Source of the DNA: Amblyornis subalaris
Taxonomy: Eukaryota > Chordata > Aves > Passeriformes > Ptilonorhynchidae
Length of the DNA: 64,000 bases
NCBI GenBank assembly: GCA_018881555.1
Contig: JACAXG010000008.1
Span: 558,001-622,000, forward strand
Direction of reading: 5' to 3'
Both the position numbers and the translations under genes were made by a program. The notes under the pieces are model-generated. The model ran no database searches, was not told where the DNA came from, and saw nothing but the letters and a program-made list of their open reading frames with translations. Positions 49,715 through 60,584 of this stretch are shown here, piece after piece. Position 1 is the first letter of the stretch. The number at the start of each line of letters is the position of its first letter.

Positions 49715-52340
49715 GTGAGTCCCTTCCCTGTACCCATNCAGCCTGGCTAGGCCCTTGACTCCTCTCCTGTGTGGTGGTGAAGGGGTGTCTGTGAGGGCTT
49801 TAAAATACTCTTAACTGGAGCTGAAGATGTACTGTAAATTGGATTTGCCTTGGGGTGAGCCAGGTGAGACTGAGGTTTCTTCTTGGCCCATCAATTAGTC
49901 TGTGTTTGAGACAGAGAAACAATTCCCAAGGTCACACACAGCCTTGGTTTTGGTGCTGAAACTGAGGGGTTTTTTCTTGGTGACGTTGGTGGCAGTTCAG
50001 CACATGTGGAAGTGCTGTCCTGGCTGGGGAAGTTGCTTGCAGAGCTTTGTCCCAGTGCTTCTTGCAGGGAATAGCCTCAGGGCAGGAACTGCTGGAGCAG
50101 GTTTCATGATGAAGGCAGGAACTGAACACGTGTGTGTCAGTGTCTCCTACAAACTGCTTTGAGATGATGCAGAGAAGGGATTTACCCAGAGAAGGAATTT
50201 CTGTTTCTTCCTTGAACGGGCATCCCACAGTGTGTAGATTGCACGGTGCGGTTTCTTCCTGCTGGAATTGCCTCAGTGAGCACATAAATAGCTGAGCTCT
50301 AAGCACTGAGTTATCATCATTACCGAAATGTACAATTTAAAAAGATGCTTGAGTGTTTATCTCCTTTCCTAACCCACTAACTCTTCTGAGAATTAACTAA
50401 AGTAAGTCTGATGCAAAATCCCTGATGACTTCAAGATTTTGATAGATGATAAAATGTTCTTCATTATGTCCCTGTTGTTCTCTTTATTATTTAAGATGTG
50501 TTAAAAAACGAATAACCTGATCGTGGAGACATTTGAATGGCAAGGTGTGAGAACACCTTGATTTGTCTGCAGGCTTTCAGCTTTTGCTGTGTGTATTCTC
50601 TCTTTCTTTTGTTGAACTATTTTTAAGCAGGAGTGACTTATTTTTGTGAAGTTTTTGGGACTTTGATTTCTTGGAGGTTTGCTGAGTTCCATTTTAGCTC
50701 TGTCTGTTTATATTATTCTTCCCAACTTTTATTTCCTCCCTGACACTTCCACTGGAGTCAGCTTTCTCCCGCACTCCAGGAATCCCTTCAGGAACTTTAG
50801 CTAAAGCATCTCGAACACGGAGCGATGAAATTCCCCAGATTATAAATTCTGTTCACCAAAGAAACAAAATATTGGATGTGTGAGCTGCAGATGGGTGTCC
50901 TGAATCCTCAAAGGGAGAGCAGTTTATCTGAACAGGCTTTTGCACAAATTCAGTCTATTTTGCAAGGGCGAGGCAAGAAGTGCTTCAGCAGTTCCAGAAG
51001 GGGAATCCCAGTCACTGGATCCCAGTGGTGCTGAAGGGGGTCTGTGCAGGGCAGCTGAGGCCATGGGAGGAGCAGGTCTGTGAGGAGAGTGTGNGTGAGA
51101 AGGGGCTTCATGAGAGAGCAGAGCTCGAGGCAGCTTGGAGCACGGTTGGCACGCTCTGGTGGATCCTGCTGGCTCCTCTGCCCGGTGTCTCCGGGGGGAT
51201 GATGAAGGGTTTATCGGGCTGGCCTTCTGGGACATGGGAGGGATGAGGGGGCTCACACCCCCTCCGTCTCCAGCACGAATTGCCATGTGCGGCTGTTGAT
51301 TTCACACAAATCTGAACCGCCAGGACACTGCAGCGGCCAATTTACCAGTGTTTCCCCCAAATCCCAGCTGCCTCAGTGTCATCTCTTAGGCACAGCCTTG
51401 ACATTGCTTGCTCTCTGGGCATCACTGCAGAGCAGTGGCTGGTGACAAAGCCGTGCTCTCCTTGCCTGCTCTGGGGAGGCAGAGGGCCTCAGCTGCTGCG
51501 GGGAGGGTGGGAGGCCTCCCAGGGCTGCAGTTTAATGAGAACTGTAAAGCCCATCAGAGGAGCTGTGAAGGGGCACAGAGACGTCTGTCCCTCTGTCTCC
51601 AGTGGCCTTGTTGTTTTGTCTTTTAGAAAGGAAGGGAAGAATATGGAGACGAATCAAATTAGCCTTGGACTGGCAGTGCACCGTGGGGCCTCTTCCTCGG
51701 ATGACACGTGTGTCTCTTTAAACGCCTGGGCTTGTCTCGTTTCTGTCATTAGCTGTGTGACCAAGTTAATCTCTTTGGCTGTGTGTGGGAAGTGGAGATA
51801 AAGCTCCTTATCCATCCCTCTGGAGTTCTGTTGGAAATGGCTGCAAGATAGTTTGAAGTGGTCACATGAAAGATATCACCAGATTCAGCAGGGAAAATGG
51901 AGCAGTTGGTGTCTGTACGAACTGATCTGCCGAAACGCGTGCAGCCTTCTCTGAGTCCTCCTGGAACAGCAGCTTGCTTCCCTATGGATTAGTGTGTGCT
52001 GTATCTGAGACAAACAAGCCAGGAAAGGAGGGGAACTCTTGAGCAATTTAATGTTACATGTAACTGTCAAACTGTTTGGTCCCTGGAAAAATTAGCTGAG
52101 TCAAGTTAGGGAAAAAGAACAGCAGTTGAAATAGTTATGCCAAAAATCCTCAGTTGGCTGTACTGNCCTGGTTGAACAGGGCTTGAAGCAACCTGGGCTA
52201 GTGGAAGGTGTCCCTGTTCATGGCAGGGGATTTGGAACTCGATAATCTTTAAGCTCTCTCCCCAGTCTGGGGTTCTGGGGTTTACTTGCCTCACAGTACA
52301 GCTCTGGATTTTGCGACAACATCAAGAGAGTAGAGGCCAG

Positions 52341-52412
52341 AAATTATAATATGCATATAATTATTATATATTATGCATCTAATTAAAAAATAATGCAGAA
52401 TATTTTTAAAAG
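52341..52412. repeat. AT-rich low-complexity stretch
   Basis: About 70 bases almost entirely A and T, with repeated TTATTATA, ATGCATA and TTATGCAT motifs. No open frame or known element. Confidence 0.8.
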
Positions 52413-53040
52413 AATGGGTAAAGAAAAAAATGCAGAAAAGAGGGAGCAGAGCAAATGAGTTGGGCTGTTTGCAGGCAGTGCTGGGTCCTGCAGTGGCCAG
52501 GGCATTACTGCTCTGCCTGGGAAGTGACAGGGTCTCTCGCAGGGCACCTGGGTGCTCGGGTGTTACTCCGGNGTTCCGCTTGCTCGGGTCAGGCGTGGTC
52601 CTGGCAGCCTCAGTGGTGGGCCTGGCTGAGGTGTGTCACGTTCAGGTTCAGCCTCCCAAGTAATAGAGGGATTCAGAGTTGCTGGAGCCACAGACCACTG
52701 TGTGCATTTGCCCGGGACTGCCCCCCTAGTGCAGCTCTGGGGTGGGCGGTGGGAGGCACACAGGTATTTGGCTGCTTCCGTGGTGTTTTGGCCAAACGTG
52801 CTTGCTTGAGCTCCAGGAGCTAGTTTGTTTCTCAAGCTGAACACTGGGATATTTCCACCCCTCGCAGGGTGTTACCAGACGTGATGAATTAATGCTTGGG
52901 GAGCTCTGAGCTTGGCAGATGAAAGGCACTGCAGAAGGGCTGGGGATTATTATTTGTGGTTCTAATTTATTTGCCATCAAAGAGATGAGAGGGGTGAGAA
53001 AATGCCATTTGTTCTGGTGCTGGGAGCATCAGTTTGAAGT

Positions 53041-53076
53041 CTTTTTTTTCTTCCTTTTTCTTTTCCCCTCCCCATT
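53041..53076. repeat. Polypyrimidine tract
   Basis: A nearly uninterrupted run of T and C, moving from T-rich (TTTTTTTTCTTCC) to C-rich (CCCCTCCCC). It lies more than 2 kb upstream of exon 7, too far to be that exon's own polypyrimidine tract. Confidence 0.75.
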
Positions 53077-54187
53077 GTGTGTTCCTCTGGGAATTGCGTG
53101 GAAGTCCCTGCTCCGTCTTTTCTTCTCTGGGCAACCGTGTGTGAAGCAGCCAGCATGGTGCTGATCACCAGGGACTTCGAGGGCACAGTGTTTGTGGGAA
53201 GTGCCTGCCCTGGTTTTCAGGAGCAGCTGATTCCTGGGCGCTGCAAGTCTCCACCAGCTTCAGTGCGAGTCCAGCAGCAAAGGAAAGGGAAGATTTCACA
53301 TGGAATTTTTTCCTAAAAGCAGCTGGCAATGCCCTGAGCCCCTCTCCTCGGGTTCCGTGGCATTCAGTGATCTGCCTTGTAATGGCTTGGTTTTGTGTGC
53401 TTTGGGAATTCCCACTCTTGAGCAGTGGCAGATGCTTCCTCCTGGTACTGTTTTTTGTAGACAAATAGCCATCATTTCAGGGAGTGGGAGAACACTGGTG
53501 AGGGCTGGGAGGTGCTGGGGAACATGTGGTCCGTTCCCAGGGCACAGGGCTGTGGTCAGCTGGTCATGGCAGGAGAGCTGGTCCTCCCCCAGCGCTGGCA
53601 TGGGGGATCCCAGCCCTGCCCCCTGCCCTGTCTGCATGGCAGCCCCTCGGCTGCATCGTTCCCACTCGGGTTTCTGTACTGCCCGGAGTGGTCACGTGGG
53701 TGTTCATGCTAAAACTGTCTCGTGGGAGAGACTCACAGCACAGAATGAGGTTTTGTCGCAAACAGTGAATAGAAATTCACCTTTCTTTTTTTTTGTGTTG
53801 CTTGTAGATTTTTTTAAGGCAGCTGTGTGTCAGTCCTTAACTGCCCATGCTCTCAGCTGATATGATTAGAAGCTAAATGGAAGCAGGATAAATGGGGGCT
53901 TAAGACAATTTGGTAGTTTCTGCAAAACTCCTCATTATTGCACATGGGGTTTCACAGCTTTTAAAGACTAGAAGGGACAGTGGGGCTCGCTCAGGCACCT
54001 GTGAGCAGGAATTGGCCCAGTATACCTTTGCTACTGCTTTTTGTAGCAGGGACTGAAGCAAGCACAGCCCTGCCGTGATGTGATCTGAGCTGAGTGGTGT
54101 CTCCTCACATCGGCACAGAGCATGGGCTTCTTGGGTTGGAGCTGCTTGTGGCACCAGCTGAGTTCTCAGATTGCACTTTGAGTTTAT

Positions 54188-54410
54188 CGATATGAATTTC
54201 AGGAAGAATTTCTTCATGGAAGGGGTTGTCAGGCACTGGAAGGGGCTGCCCAGGGAGGTGGGGCAGTCCCCATCCCTGGTGGTGTTCAAGAAATGACTGG
54301 ACATGGCACTCAGTGCTCTGGGCTGGGTGATAAGGTGGTGGTTGGTCACAGGTTGGACTCGATGATCTTGGAGGCCATTTCCAACCTCAGTGGTTCTGTG
54401 ATTCTGTGAA
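54188..54410 (+). repeat. CR1 LINE 3' end, plus orientation
   Basis: The stretch begins ATGAATTTCAGGAAGAATTT and runs through TTGTCAGGCACTGGAAGGGG, CTGCCCAGGGAGGTGG, CCCCATCCCTGG, GGTTGGACTCGATGATCTTG and TTTCCAACCTCAG to a final TTCTGTGATTCTGTGA. All are successive blocks of the avian CR1 3' UTR in sense orientation, ending in the family's terminal repeat. It is 5'-truncated with no coding part. Preservation is good, so it is younger than the CR1/L3 relics of intron 1. Confidence 0.93.
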
Positions 54411-55523
54411 TACTGATGTTCTGATACAGAATCACTTTCTGTGCCTTTCTGCATTGGTTTGGTAGCGCCTGTGGATGCTGCAGGGCTGGAAAGGGGACTT
54501 TGAAATACCAGCTCCCAACAGGGAATTCTGCAGAAAAGTTGGGCTCATTTGGGTCCTTGAGATTGCACCAGCAATCCTCATCTTTCCTGTAGCTTCTGTG
54601 CTGTGCTGGTCCTCTCAGCAACACTTGTGGTGGGACTACACTGTGTGGCAACAAAGTGTCTTAACTTCTGCAATAAACATTGTCCCGTGGCAGTTTTCCT
54701 GTGATAGGAGGGATTTGCTGGCAGTGGTTAGTTTGGTGCTGTGGCTGTGGGAGGTATTTGAGGTGTTTCTCGCAGGATCCCTCTGTTTCTCCGATAATTA
54801 TCTAACTTCACATCTTCTGTCAGGAACTCCAGCCCTCTGTTACATCCCAGAAATACCTGTGCTTCAGTGCTGGACTGCNGCCCTTCTCTTCTGCTGTGCT
54901 CTTCTTCCAGCCCTGGGAGCGTGGCTCAGGCTGAAGTGCTGCTGTTCCGCTCCTCCTGCTTCCAGCATCCTCTGTCTTGCCTTTCCCTGCAGAACAACAT
55001 CTGTTGACCTCCAGATTTTGAGTGGTGCTTCAGTGCTGTCCTTGCTCCCCTTCTGGGGGCTCCTGCTCACTGCTGGGGGGTGCGGAGCCCTGTGGAGCCC
55101 TGTGCTGGGTCAGGCTCCCAGAGGGGACTGGAGCAGGGCTGCTGGGAGCTGCTTCTTGCTTGGCTCTGATAGAGTGTTCAGAGCAGCAAATCCCTGTGCT
55201 GCTATGACACTTGACATGCCAAACTCAATTATAGTGAAAATAGAGTTTAAAACTAGGCTTTTCTCTAAGGTACAGTATTTTGGCAGCAATTAGCTCCAAG
55301 TTTTATCATTTTCCCCAAGACAGACATGAGAGTGATCCGTTATGCATGCGGGGCTGCTCTGTGGTGGGAGGCAGGCAGCTGCCCAGGGACGGAGCAGGGT
55401 GTGCACACACTGCAGGGCATGGTGTCCACTGCCACCTTGCTTTGATGTCCGTCTGTGTTTGAGAACTTCGGGAGATGGTTTGGGAGTGTTTGTGTGACCA
55501 GACCCTCCTTTGGTGTTTCTCAG

Positions 55524-55745
55524 TGCTGTGATCTGGGATTCCACGCCAGCCTTGCTCGGACCTTCAGGACATACCTGTCTGCTGAGTACAACCTGGAAAC
55601 GTCCCGCCACGAGGGCCTGGACATCATTGAGAACGCTGTGGACAACCTGGACGCGCGGAGCGACAAGCACACCATCATGGACATGTGCAACCAGGTCTTC
55701 TGCCCACCGCTGAAGTTCGAGTTCCAGCCACACATGGGGGACGAG
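55524..55745 (+). CDS. SRGAP3: SRGAP3 exon 7: F-BARx C-terminal half
   Basis: The largest exon here, 222 nt (74 codons, phase 0), encodes residues ~268-341. It reads CCDLGFHASLARTFRTYLSA, then EYNLETSRHEGLDIIENAVD, NLDARSDKHTIMDMCNQVF and CPPLKFEFQPHMGDE. The CCDLG.HASL, YLSAEYNLE.SRHEGLD and CPP.KFEFQ.HMGD blocks are SRGAP signatures. ARTFRTY, KHTIMDMCNQVF and PPLKFEF identify SRGAP3 against SRGAP1/2 (NRALRT, PPMKFEF). This part forms the end of the long F-BAR helices and the start of the extension that packs back on them. The acceptor is GTTTCTCAG and the donor GTAACG. No frame damage is present. Confidence 0.97.
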
Positions 55746-56183
55746 GTAACGTGCTCACCTGTGGGGCTGCAGAGGTGCAGCCTCTAAACCATCACTGTGA
55801 ACTTGTTCGACTCCTTACCCCTCTGTGCTGCCTTCACACGCTGCTGTTCATGTTTCCTTTCCTAATGAGACTCTTGGCTCATTAGGGCTCCTCCTTTCAG
55901 GCTGCCTCTTGCTCCGTGTCTTTCCCAATTAGGGAGCCCGTGGTTTGGCTCTCTCTGCCCTACAGGCCTGCACAGCGGAGCTGTGATTTACCTGCTGTGA
56001 TTGGGAGATTGCTGAGTGCCAAACACTCGGTGCTGGCCTGGGTCCAGGGCACTGCTGATGGGACACATGGCAACTCAACCTCTCTGGAGCCTGGCAGGAG
56101 CTTGTTGGCGCTGGAGGGCATTGTGTGGGTATGGAAATATGCGTCTGGTCCATGCATGACCCACGGTTTGTCTCCTGTGTCAG
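55746..56183 (+). other. SRGAP3: Intron 7 of SRGAP3
   Basis: GTAACG to TGTGTCAG, 438 bp. No feature beyond splice signals was seen. The acceptor CAG is followed nine bases later by another CAG. Confidence 0.93.
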
Positions 56184-56285
56184 GTGTGTCAGGTGAGCGC
56201 CCAGCAGCCTGTGCAGACCGAGCTGCTGATGCGGTACCACCAGCTGCAGTCCCGACTGGCCACCCTCAAGATAGAGAACGAAGAG
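56184..56285 (+). CDS. SRGAP3: SRGAP3 exon 8: F-BARx extension
   Basis: This 102-nt exon (34 codons, phase 0) encodes residues ~342-375: VCQVSAQQPVQTELLMRYHQ, then LQSRLATLKIENEE. The VSAQQPVQ.EL...Y.QLQSRLATLKIENEEV sequence is conserved in the family; TELLMRYHQ is the SRGAP3 version. It belongs to the extension that follows the classical F-BAR helices and is required for the inverse-curvature F-BARx dimer. The first nine bases end in CAG and are followed by GTGAGC, which looks exactly like a donor but is coding (Gln-Val-Ser). The true donor is GTAAGA. Confidence 0.96.
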
Positions 56286-56509
56286 GTAAGAGGTTGGGTC
56301 TGTGGGCAGCACTGCTGAGCCTTTCTTCCACTGGAGGTTTCCTGGTGTGCNCAGGTGTGGAGCCCCTCCAGTGAGAGAGCCAGAATTGCCCACAGACCAC
56401 AGCCAGTGCAAGCCCAGGGCTCAGGAGCTGCCTGTTGACTGGTTGTTTTGGCTTCAGATGTGTCCTTTACCCAGNCTACCTCAAACCCATGCTGTCCTGT
56501 TTCTGATAG
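56286..56509 (+). other. SRGAP3: Intron 8 of SRGAP3
   Basis: GTAAGA to TTCTGATAG, 224 bp, the shortest intron here. It contains two isolated N bases (56,351 and 56,475). Nothing else was seen. Confidence 0.94.
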
Positions 56510-56707
56510 GTACGGAAAACGCTGGATGCCACAATGCAGACCTTGCAGGACATGCTGACAGTGGAAGATTTTGATGTTTCAGATGCCTTCCAGCACAGCC
56601 GCTCCACTGAGTCAGTCAAATCAGCTGCATCAGAGACCTACATGAGCAAAATCAACATTGCCAAGAGGAGAGCCAACCAGCAGGAGACNGAAATGTTCTA
56701 TTTCACT
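56510..56707 (+). CDS. SRGAP3: SRGAP3 exon 9: F-BARx extension
   Basis: The 198-nt exon (66 codons, phase 0) encodes residues ~376-441. It reads VRKTLDATMQTLQDMLTVED, FDVSDAFQHSRSTESVKSAA, SETYMSKINIAKRRANQQET and EMFYFT. The blocks T.Q.M.T.ED.DVS..FQ.S.S.ESVKS and SK..IAKRRANQQETE.FYF are family signatures; KINIAKRR and EMFYFT fit SRGAP3, while SRGAP1/2 have KPSIAKRR and EQFYF. The IAKRRANQQE stretch is strongly basic. An N at 56,689 is the third base of ACN, which is Thr whatever the base, so the protein is not affected. The acceptor is TGATAG and the donor GTGAGT. Confidence 0.97.
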
Positions 56708-58004
56708 GTGAGTCTCAGCTCAGGCCCTACAGGACAAAAAGCATTAATTGCCAGGGCTGAGGCCCAGTTAAATGCTCATTAGTGAAGAGCAAGAACCAAT
56801 TCAGTCTCTTTAAGTACTTGTCTTCTGTCAGATTTCGGTCTGGAATGCATTTCAGTGGCAGGGCACCACATAGGGACTGACAATCCAGTGCCTGCCTTGT
56901 TTTCCTCTTTGAAGAAACAACTGGAGCAGCCAGTTGAGATTGAAAACTCACTGAGTGCAGTAGGAGAGGTTCAGAGCAGGGCACAGACTCCAGCTGACCT
57001 CGCCATGGGCCACCATCCAGGGGCTCTTCAGGAAGGCCTTCAGGATTGTGAACTATCATCCAAGTTTTCCCTCTCTGGTCTACAGAGCTTAAATTTGCCC
57101 TTGGCCCTTGGATGAGCTGAAGCCACTCACATCCCGATGAAGGCACGAAGGCCGAGCTGTGGTATGTGTCCCTGCCCTGCAGCTCTCATGCTGCACTCCC
57201 AGGCAGAGCTCAGGTCTCTGTTCTGGTACCTGAAATACGAGAAGTACCTGAAATTCAGCAGAAGTCTCCCTCATTTCGACATGGGTCACAGCCTGTAGTT
57301 AACAGCATCTTGTGATATATTACGTATGCATAGAAGAGCTGCTACTTTTTCTTAATAATATTATTGTAAATCGGGAGGAAAAATTGTAGTTTTCATTTGG
57401 AGTTGTGCTTGGGATTATTTTAATGTTTTTTGCAGAAATTTGATCTTTCCGATTCTCTGTCTTCCATTTTCCTTCTGTCTTCCTCTCCTCTTACCTTATA
57501 ATGCCTTGCTCTGGAGTGTTCCTGGGTGTCCAACAACCTCATGATGGCATGGGAGGTTTTGCTGCACAGTGTCACCTGCTACATGGAGCACCTGACAGTC
57601 CCTGCCGTGGGAGAGCTTAGAAACTGGGAGTTCTTGCTCGGCATCATTGGTTTGCACAGAGGCGAAGCCCTGGCAGTGCAGGGAAAAAACTTCTTTGATT
57701 TCCTAGGCCATTCCCAGAAGCCTGACAAAAGAAAGCTAGCTTTGAACTCTTTGTCCCTCCCTGCATTCCCAGGCTGCAGGGCCAGCACCAAGGAGACCAG
57801 GCTAATAAGATCATCAGGCCAGTGGCTGGAGCAGGGAGAAGTGATTAGACCCTGCTGAGCCCTGCGGCGCAGCTGGCTCGGAGCCTGGCAGCCTCCTGAG
57901 CCCCCTCCAGCAGCCCCAGTCCCCCTCTGGCCGCCCCCAGGCAACAGTGAACATCAATTATGGGCTGTGTTGCTTAACCCACCATGTTTGTTTTTTGATT
58001 CCAG
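56708..58004 (+). other. SRGAP3: Intron 9 of SRGAP3
   Basis: GTGAGT to GATTCCAG, 1,297 bp. Open frames at 56,855-57,115 and 57,526-57,858 have no recognisable domain and no convincing splice-site pair. No repeat was recognised. Confidence 0.9.
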
Positions 58005-58089
58005 AAATTTAAGGAGTATCTGAATGGCAGTAACCTCATCACGAAGCTCCAGGCTAAACACGACCTGCTGAAGCAAACTCTGGGAGAAG
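58005..58089 (+). CDS. SRGAP3: SRGAP3 exon 10: end of F-BARx
   Basis: This 85-nt exon encodes residues ~442-470: KFKEYLNGSNLITKLQAKHD, then LLKQTLGE and the first base of a Gly codon. The pattern KEY..GSNLITKLQAKHDLL..TLGEG is conserved in all SRGAPs and closes the F-BARx domain. It enters in phase 0 but leaves in phase 1, breaking the run of symmetric exons. The acceptor is GATTCCAG and the donor a consensus GTGAGT. The Leu in KEYLNG stands where I recall Val in mammalian SRGAP3. Confidence 0.96.
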
Positions 58090-60256
58090 GTGAGTCGGGG
58101 TCAGGTCTGGGGAGGATCCTCCCATCACCTGAGAGGGTTTAAACCATGTGTTATCTGTCAGCCTCACCTGTGTGTGTTCTCCTGAGTGACTGATGGCTCT
58201 GTGCCCAGCTGCCGCTCAGGTTAATCAGTGACATGCAAAATCATGCTTTCCTTGGAATTACTCCTCCCATCTTTCTTTGGGAATGCACATAGAAAAATCT
58301 ATTTGAATCTGATACTGTGTGCTGAAGTGCTGGGTTACTTCTCCAGCAGCAGAGATTCCCACTCACTCCCACCCTCTGCCTCTTTCCTTCCTCTCCCTCT
58401 TCTCCCCCAGTTACTGCAGTGCTGACATGGGTATTTTCTTGCCCTTGCTGCTGTGCGTCTGTGTCACAGATTCGCAGCAACCTTGCTGATTTAACAGGCC
58501 CCTTGACCCCTGGCCATAGTGACTTGTCCTAAACAAGAACTGCAAGGACATCCTTGTTTTTAAGCCAGTTTTCCCATAGGAGACTTTTATTCTCCCAGAT
58601 AATTTCACAGATTTGGTTTAGAGCACATGCACACAGACAGGCTCCACCCAAAGCAGGGGCAGTGACTTCTGAGGGGGCAGTGAGTGGCTCTGGGTGGGAC
58701 CCACCACTGCTGGGATGGTGATGTCACCATGGCCCTGGGAGAAGGTTTTAGCTTTCTAAAGGGTCTAAACCAACTGAATTATTTCCAGTGTAAAGAAGAT
58801 GAAGATGAGTTGGTGTCCTGATTCAACAGGAGAGAATATATTGAAATTAAAACACACAAGCGGTCCATGGCCTTGTTTTAACAATACAAAAATTGGAATC
58901 CTCATCTCAGAGTAACAAAAATAAATGATAAATAATAGCTTTTTGTTGGCTGCTTTGCCAAACATGTTTTCTTTGTCAAATTTATTTAACCTTAAAATCC
59001 ACTTTCTAGTTAGATCCTGTGGTATGTTCCACCCACTGAACAGAGTCAAATCAGATACAAAATGTGAGCACACAGCAGTCTTAAGGGCCTGTAGGCAGGG
59101 CTGGGATACAGCACTCAAGCTCCTGTGAACTGAGGCAAGAAGTGAGGAATCTGGTGAAGATTCATTTATCCGCATCCTGGTCTCTCCCCCCGAAACCACA
59201 CTGCTGCTGTGCTCAGGAGGGAGATGCAGGGTCAGGTATTTCATTCTCTAGAGCTGTGCAGAAGCAGCTGTGGAAGACCCTCACATGAAGCTTCCCAAGC
59301 TTTTCCCAGGCCATGGGATCAGCCTGCTCTGTAGGCTTTCAGCAAATATTTAGCCCAGAAATACCAAATGCTGTGTTTGAATGTGAGCTGATTCTCATTA
59401 GGAAGGAGTCTGCATTTGCAAATCATGCGTGTGGAATTCTTTGCTGTGAATTCTTTCAGTGAGGAATTGGCTGCCAGCTTGTTTTCCACAGGTGCCAAGG
59501 GAGAGCAGGAAGGAGGCATGTGCAGCCAAATGCTTCCTTTTATGTGTCTTAGCAAAGGAAGAATAACTCAGCTTTCCTGGCCCTGGGAGACAGGCACAAA
59601 CAGCATGTGAAATTAGTTTAGTTTTTTTCAGTGGATTGACAAATAATGTAAAAAATGAAGAGATCCAATTAACAGGGATCTGCCAGCATTTATATGATAT
59701 CCAAGCACTAAAAATACACGAAGGGAATGGGAGTATTGACAGCCACAGCAGAGTCTGCCCGATGGTGATTAAATNGGCTGTTACCTCCCAGGAAAAGCTG
59801 GGGAACCAGATATTCTGCTGCATTCAGGTGCTGTTCATGGCCCTGCATGAGGCAGTTGGATGGTTTCTGAGGCCTCCCTGGGCTCCAGCCCCTCTTGGGC
59901 AGCCCTGTTCCTGCTGGGACTCAGCCAGTCCTAGCTGGTGCCCAAGAGCCTGTGCTGTGGGCCTGCAGTGCCACTGGGTATGCACAGGGTGGGTTTCGCA
60001 TGGCAAGGGAACTGGTAATGTCAGTGGGAACTGCAGACCCTTTCCCTCTCCTGTGGCTGAGTCCTACATTTCTAATCTGTCTTTTAATGGTGAGGGCACC
60101 AGGTGGGTATCTCTCCTCCCCAAATTCAGCTTCTCTCTGCCAGAAGCCATTACCTCGGGGTGTAGGAACCAGTAGGGAGGGTGTGAGCACCTGCAGAGCT
60201 GTGCGGTACAGTCCTTTGGTGGTGACTGACGTGGAGGGAACTTGTGTTTCTTACAG
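58090..60256 (+). other. SRGAP3: Intron 10 of SRGAP3
   Basis: GTGAGT to TTCTTACAG, 2,167 bp. The middle part (58.8-59.1 kb) is AT-rich and reads like ordinary intron. No repeat, exon or RNA gene was recognised. Confidence 0.9.
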
Positions 60257-60284
60257 GTGAAAGAGCTGAGTGCGGAACAACCAG
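60257..60284 (+). CDS. SRGAP3: SRGAP3 exon 11: 28-nt linker microexon
   Basis: TTCTTACAG precedes and GTGAGC follows a 28-nt exon reading GERAECGTTR: two bases finish the Gly codon from exon 10, eight codons follow, and two bases begin an Arg codon finished by exon 12. The decapeptide matches the SRGAP3 linker between F-BARx and RhoGAP (residues ~470-479); SRGAP2 has a different sequence there. It is too short to stand out as an open frame. It is recognised by its fit to the protein and by both splice sites. Its length is not a multiple of three, so skipping it changes the frame of exon 12 and ends the protein early. Confidence 0.93.
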
Positions 60285-60548
60285 GTGAGCACTTTCTTCC
60301 CCTTACTTGCTCCTGGGGAGGGCTGGTGCTGGCAGGAGGGGGCTGTGGGGAAGGGGAGTTTGCTTTGCTACTGGTGCAGCTTGGTGGGGTTCAGTTACCC
60401 ACCTCCAGTCCCCCTGTGCTGGCAGGCTGGCAGTCCCTGTGCCCCACATCCTGCTTCCCAGCTGCATGGCCTAGAGTGCCTGGATCAGGGGGATGACAAG
60501 CAGGCCCTTGGTTCTGCTGCAGTGTGGTTTCTGGCTGGCTGGCTCTGA

Positions 60549-60584
60549 TGTGCCTGGATATGCCTGGATGTGCTTGGATGTGCC
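60549..60584. repeat. 10-bp tandem repeat, three to four copies
   Basis: TGCCTGGATA, TGCCTGGATG and TGCTTGGATG follow one another, ending in TGCC. The unit is 10 bp. Confidence 0.85.

Larger units (their letters stand above)
49715..55523 (+). other. SRGAP3: Intron 6 of SRGAP3
   Basis: GTGAGT to GTTTCTCAG, 5,809 bp, the longest intron fully inside the window. It contains an AT-rich stretch at 52.34-52.41 kb, a polypyrimidine run at 53.04-53.08 kb, a CR1 3' end at 54.19-54.41 kb and, directly after it, a 272-codon open frame (54,475-55,293) with no recognisable domain. No second gene is supported. Confidence 0.9.

Noticed and set aside
57526..57858. A 110-codon frame in intron 9 as an alternative SRGAP3 exon
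   Set aside because: No family similarity. Exon 9 joins exon 10 in frame without it, giving the expected continuous F-BARx sequence.
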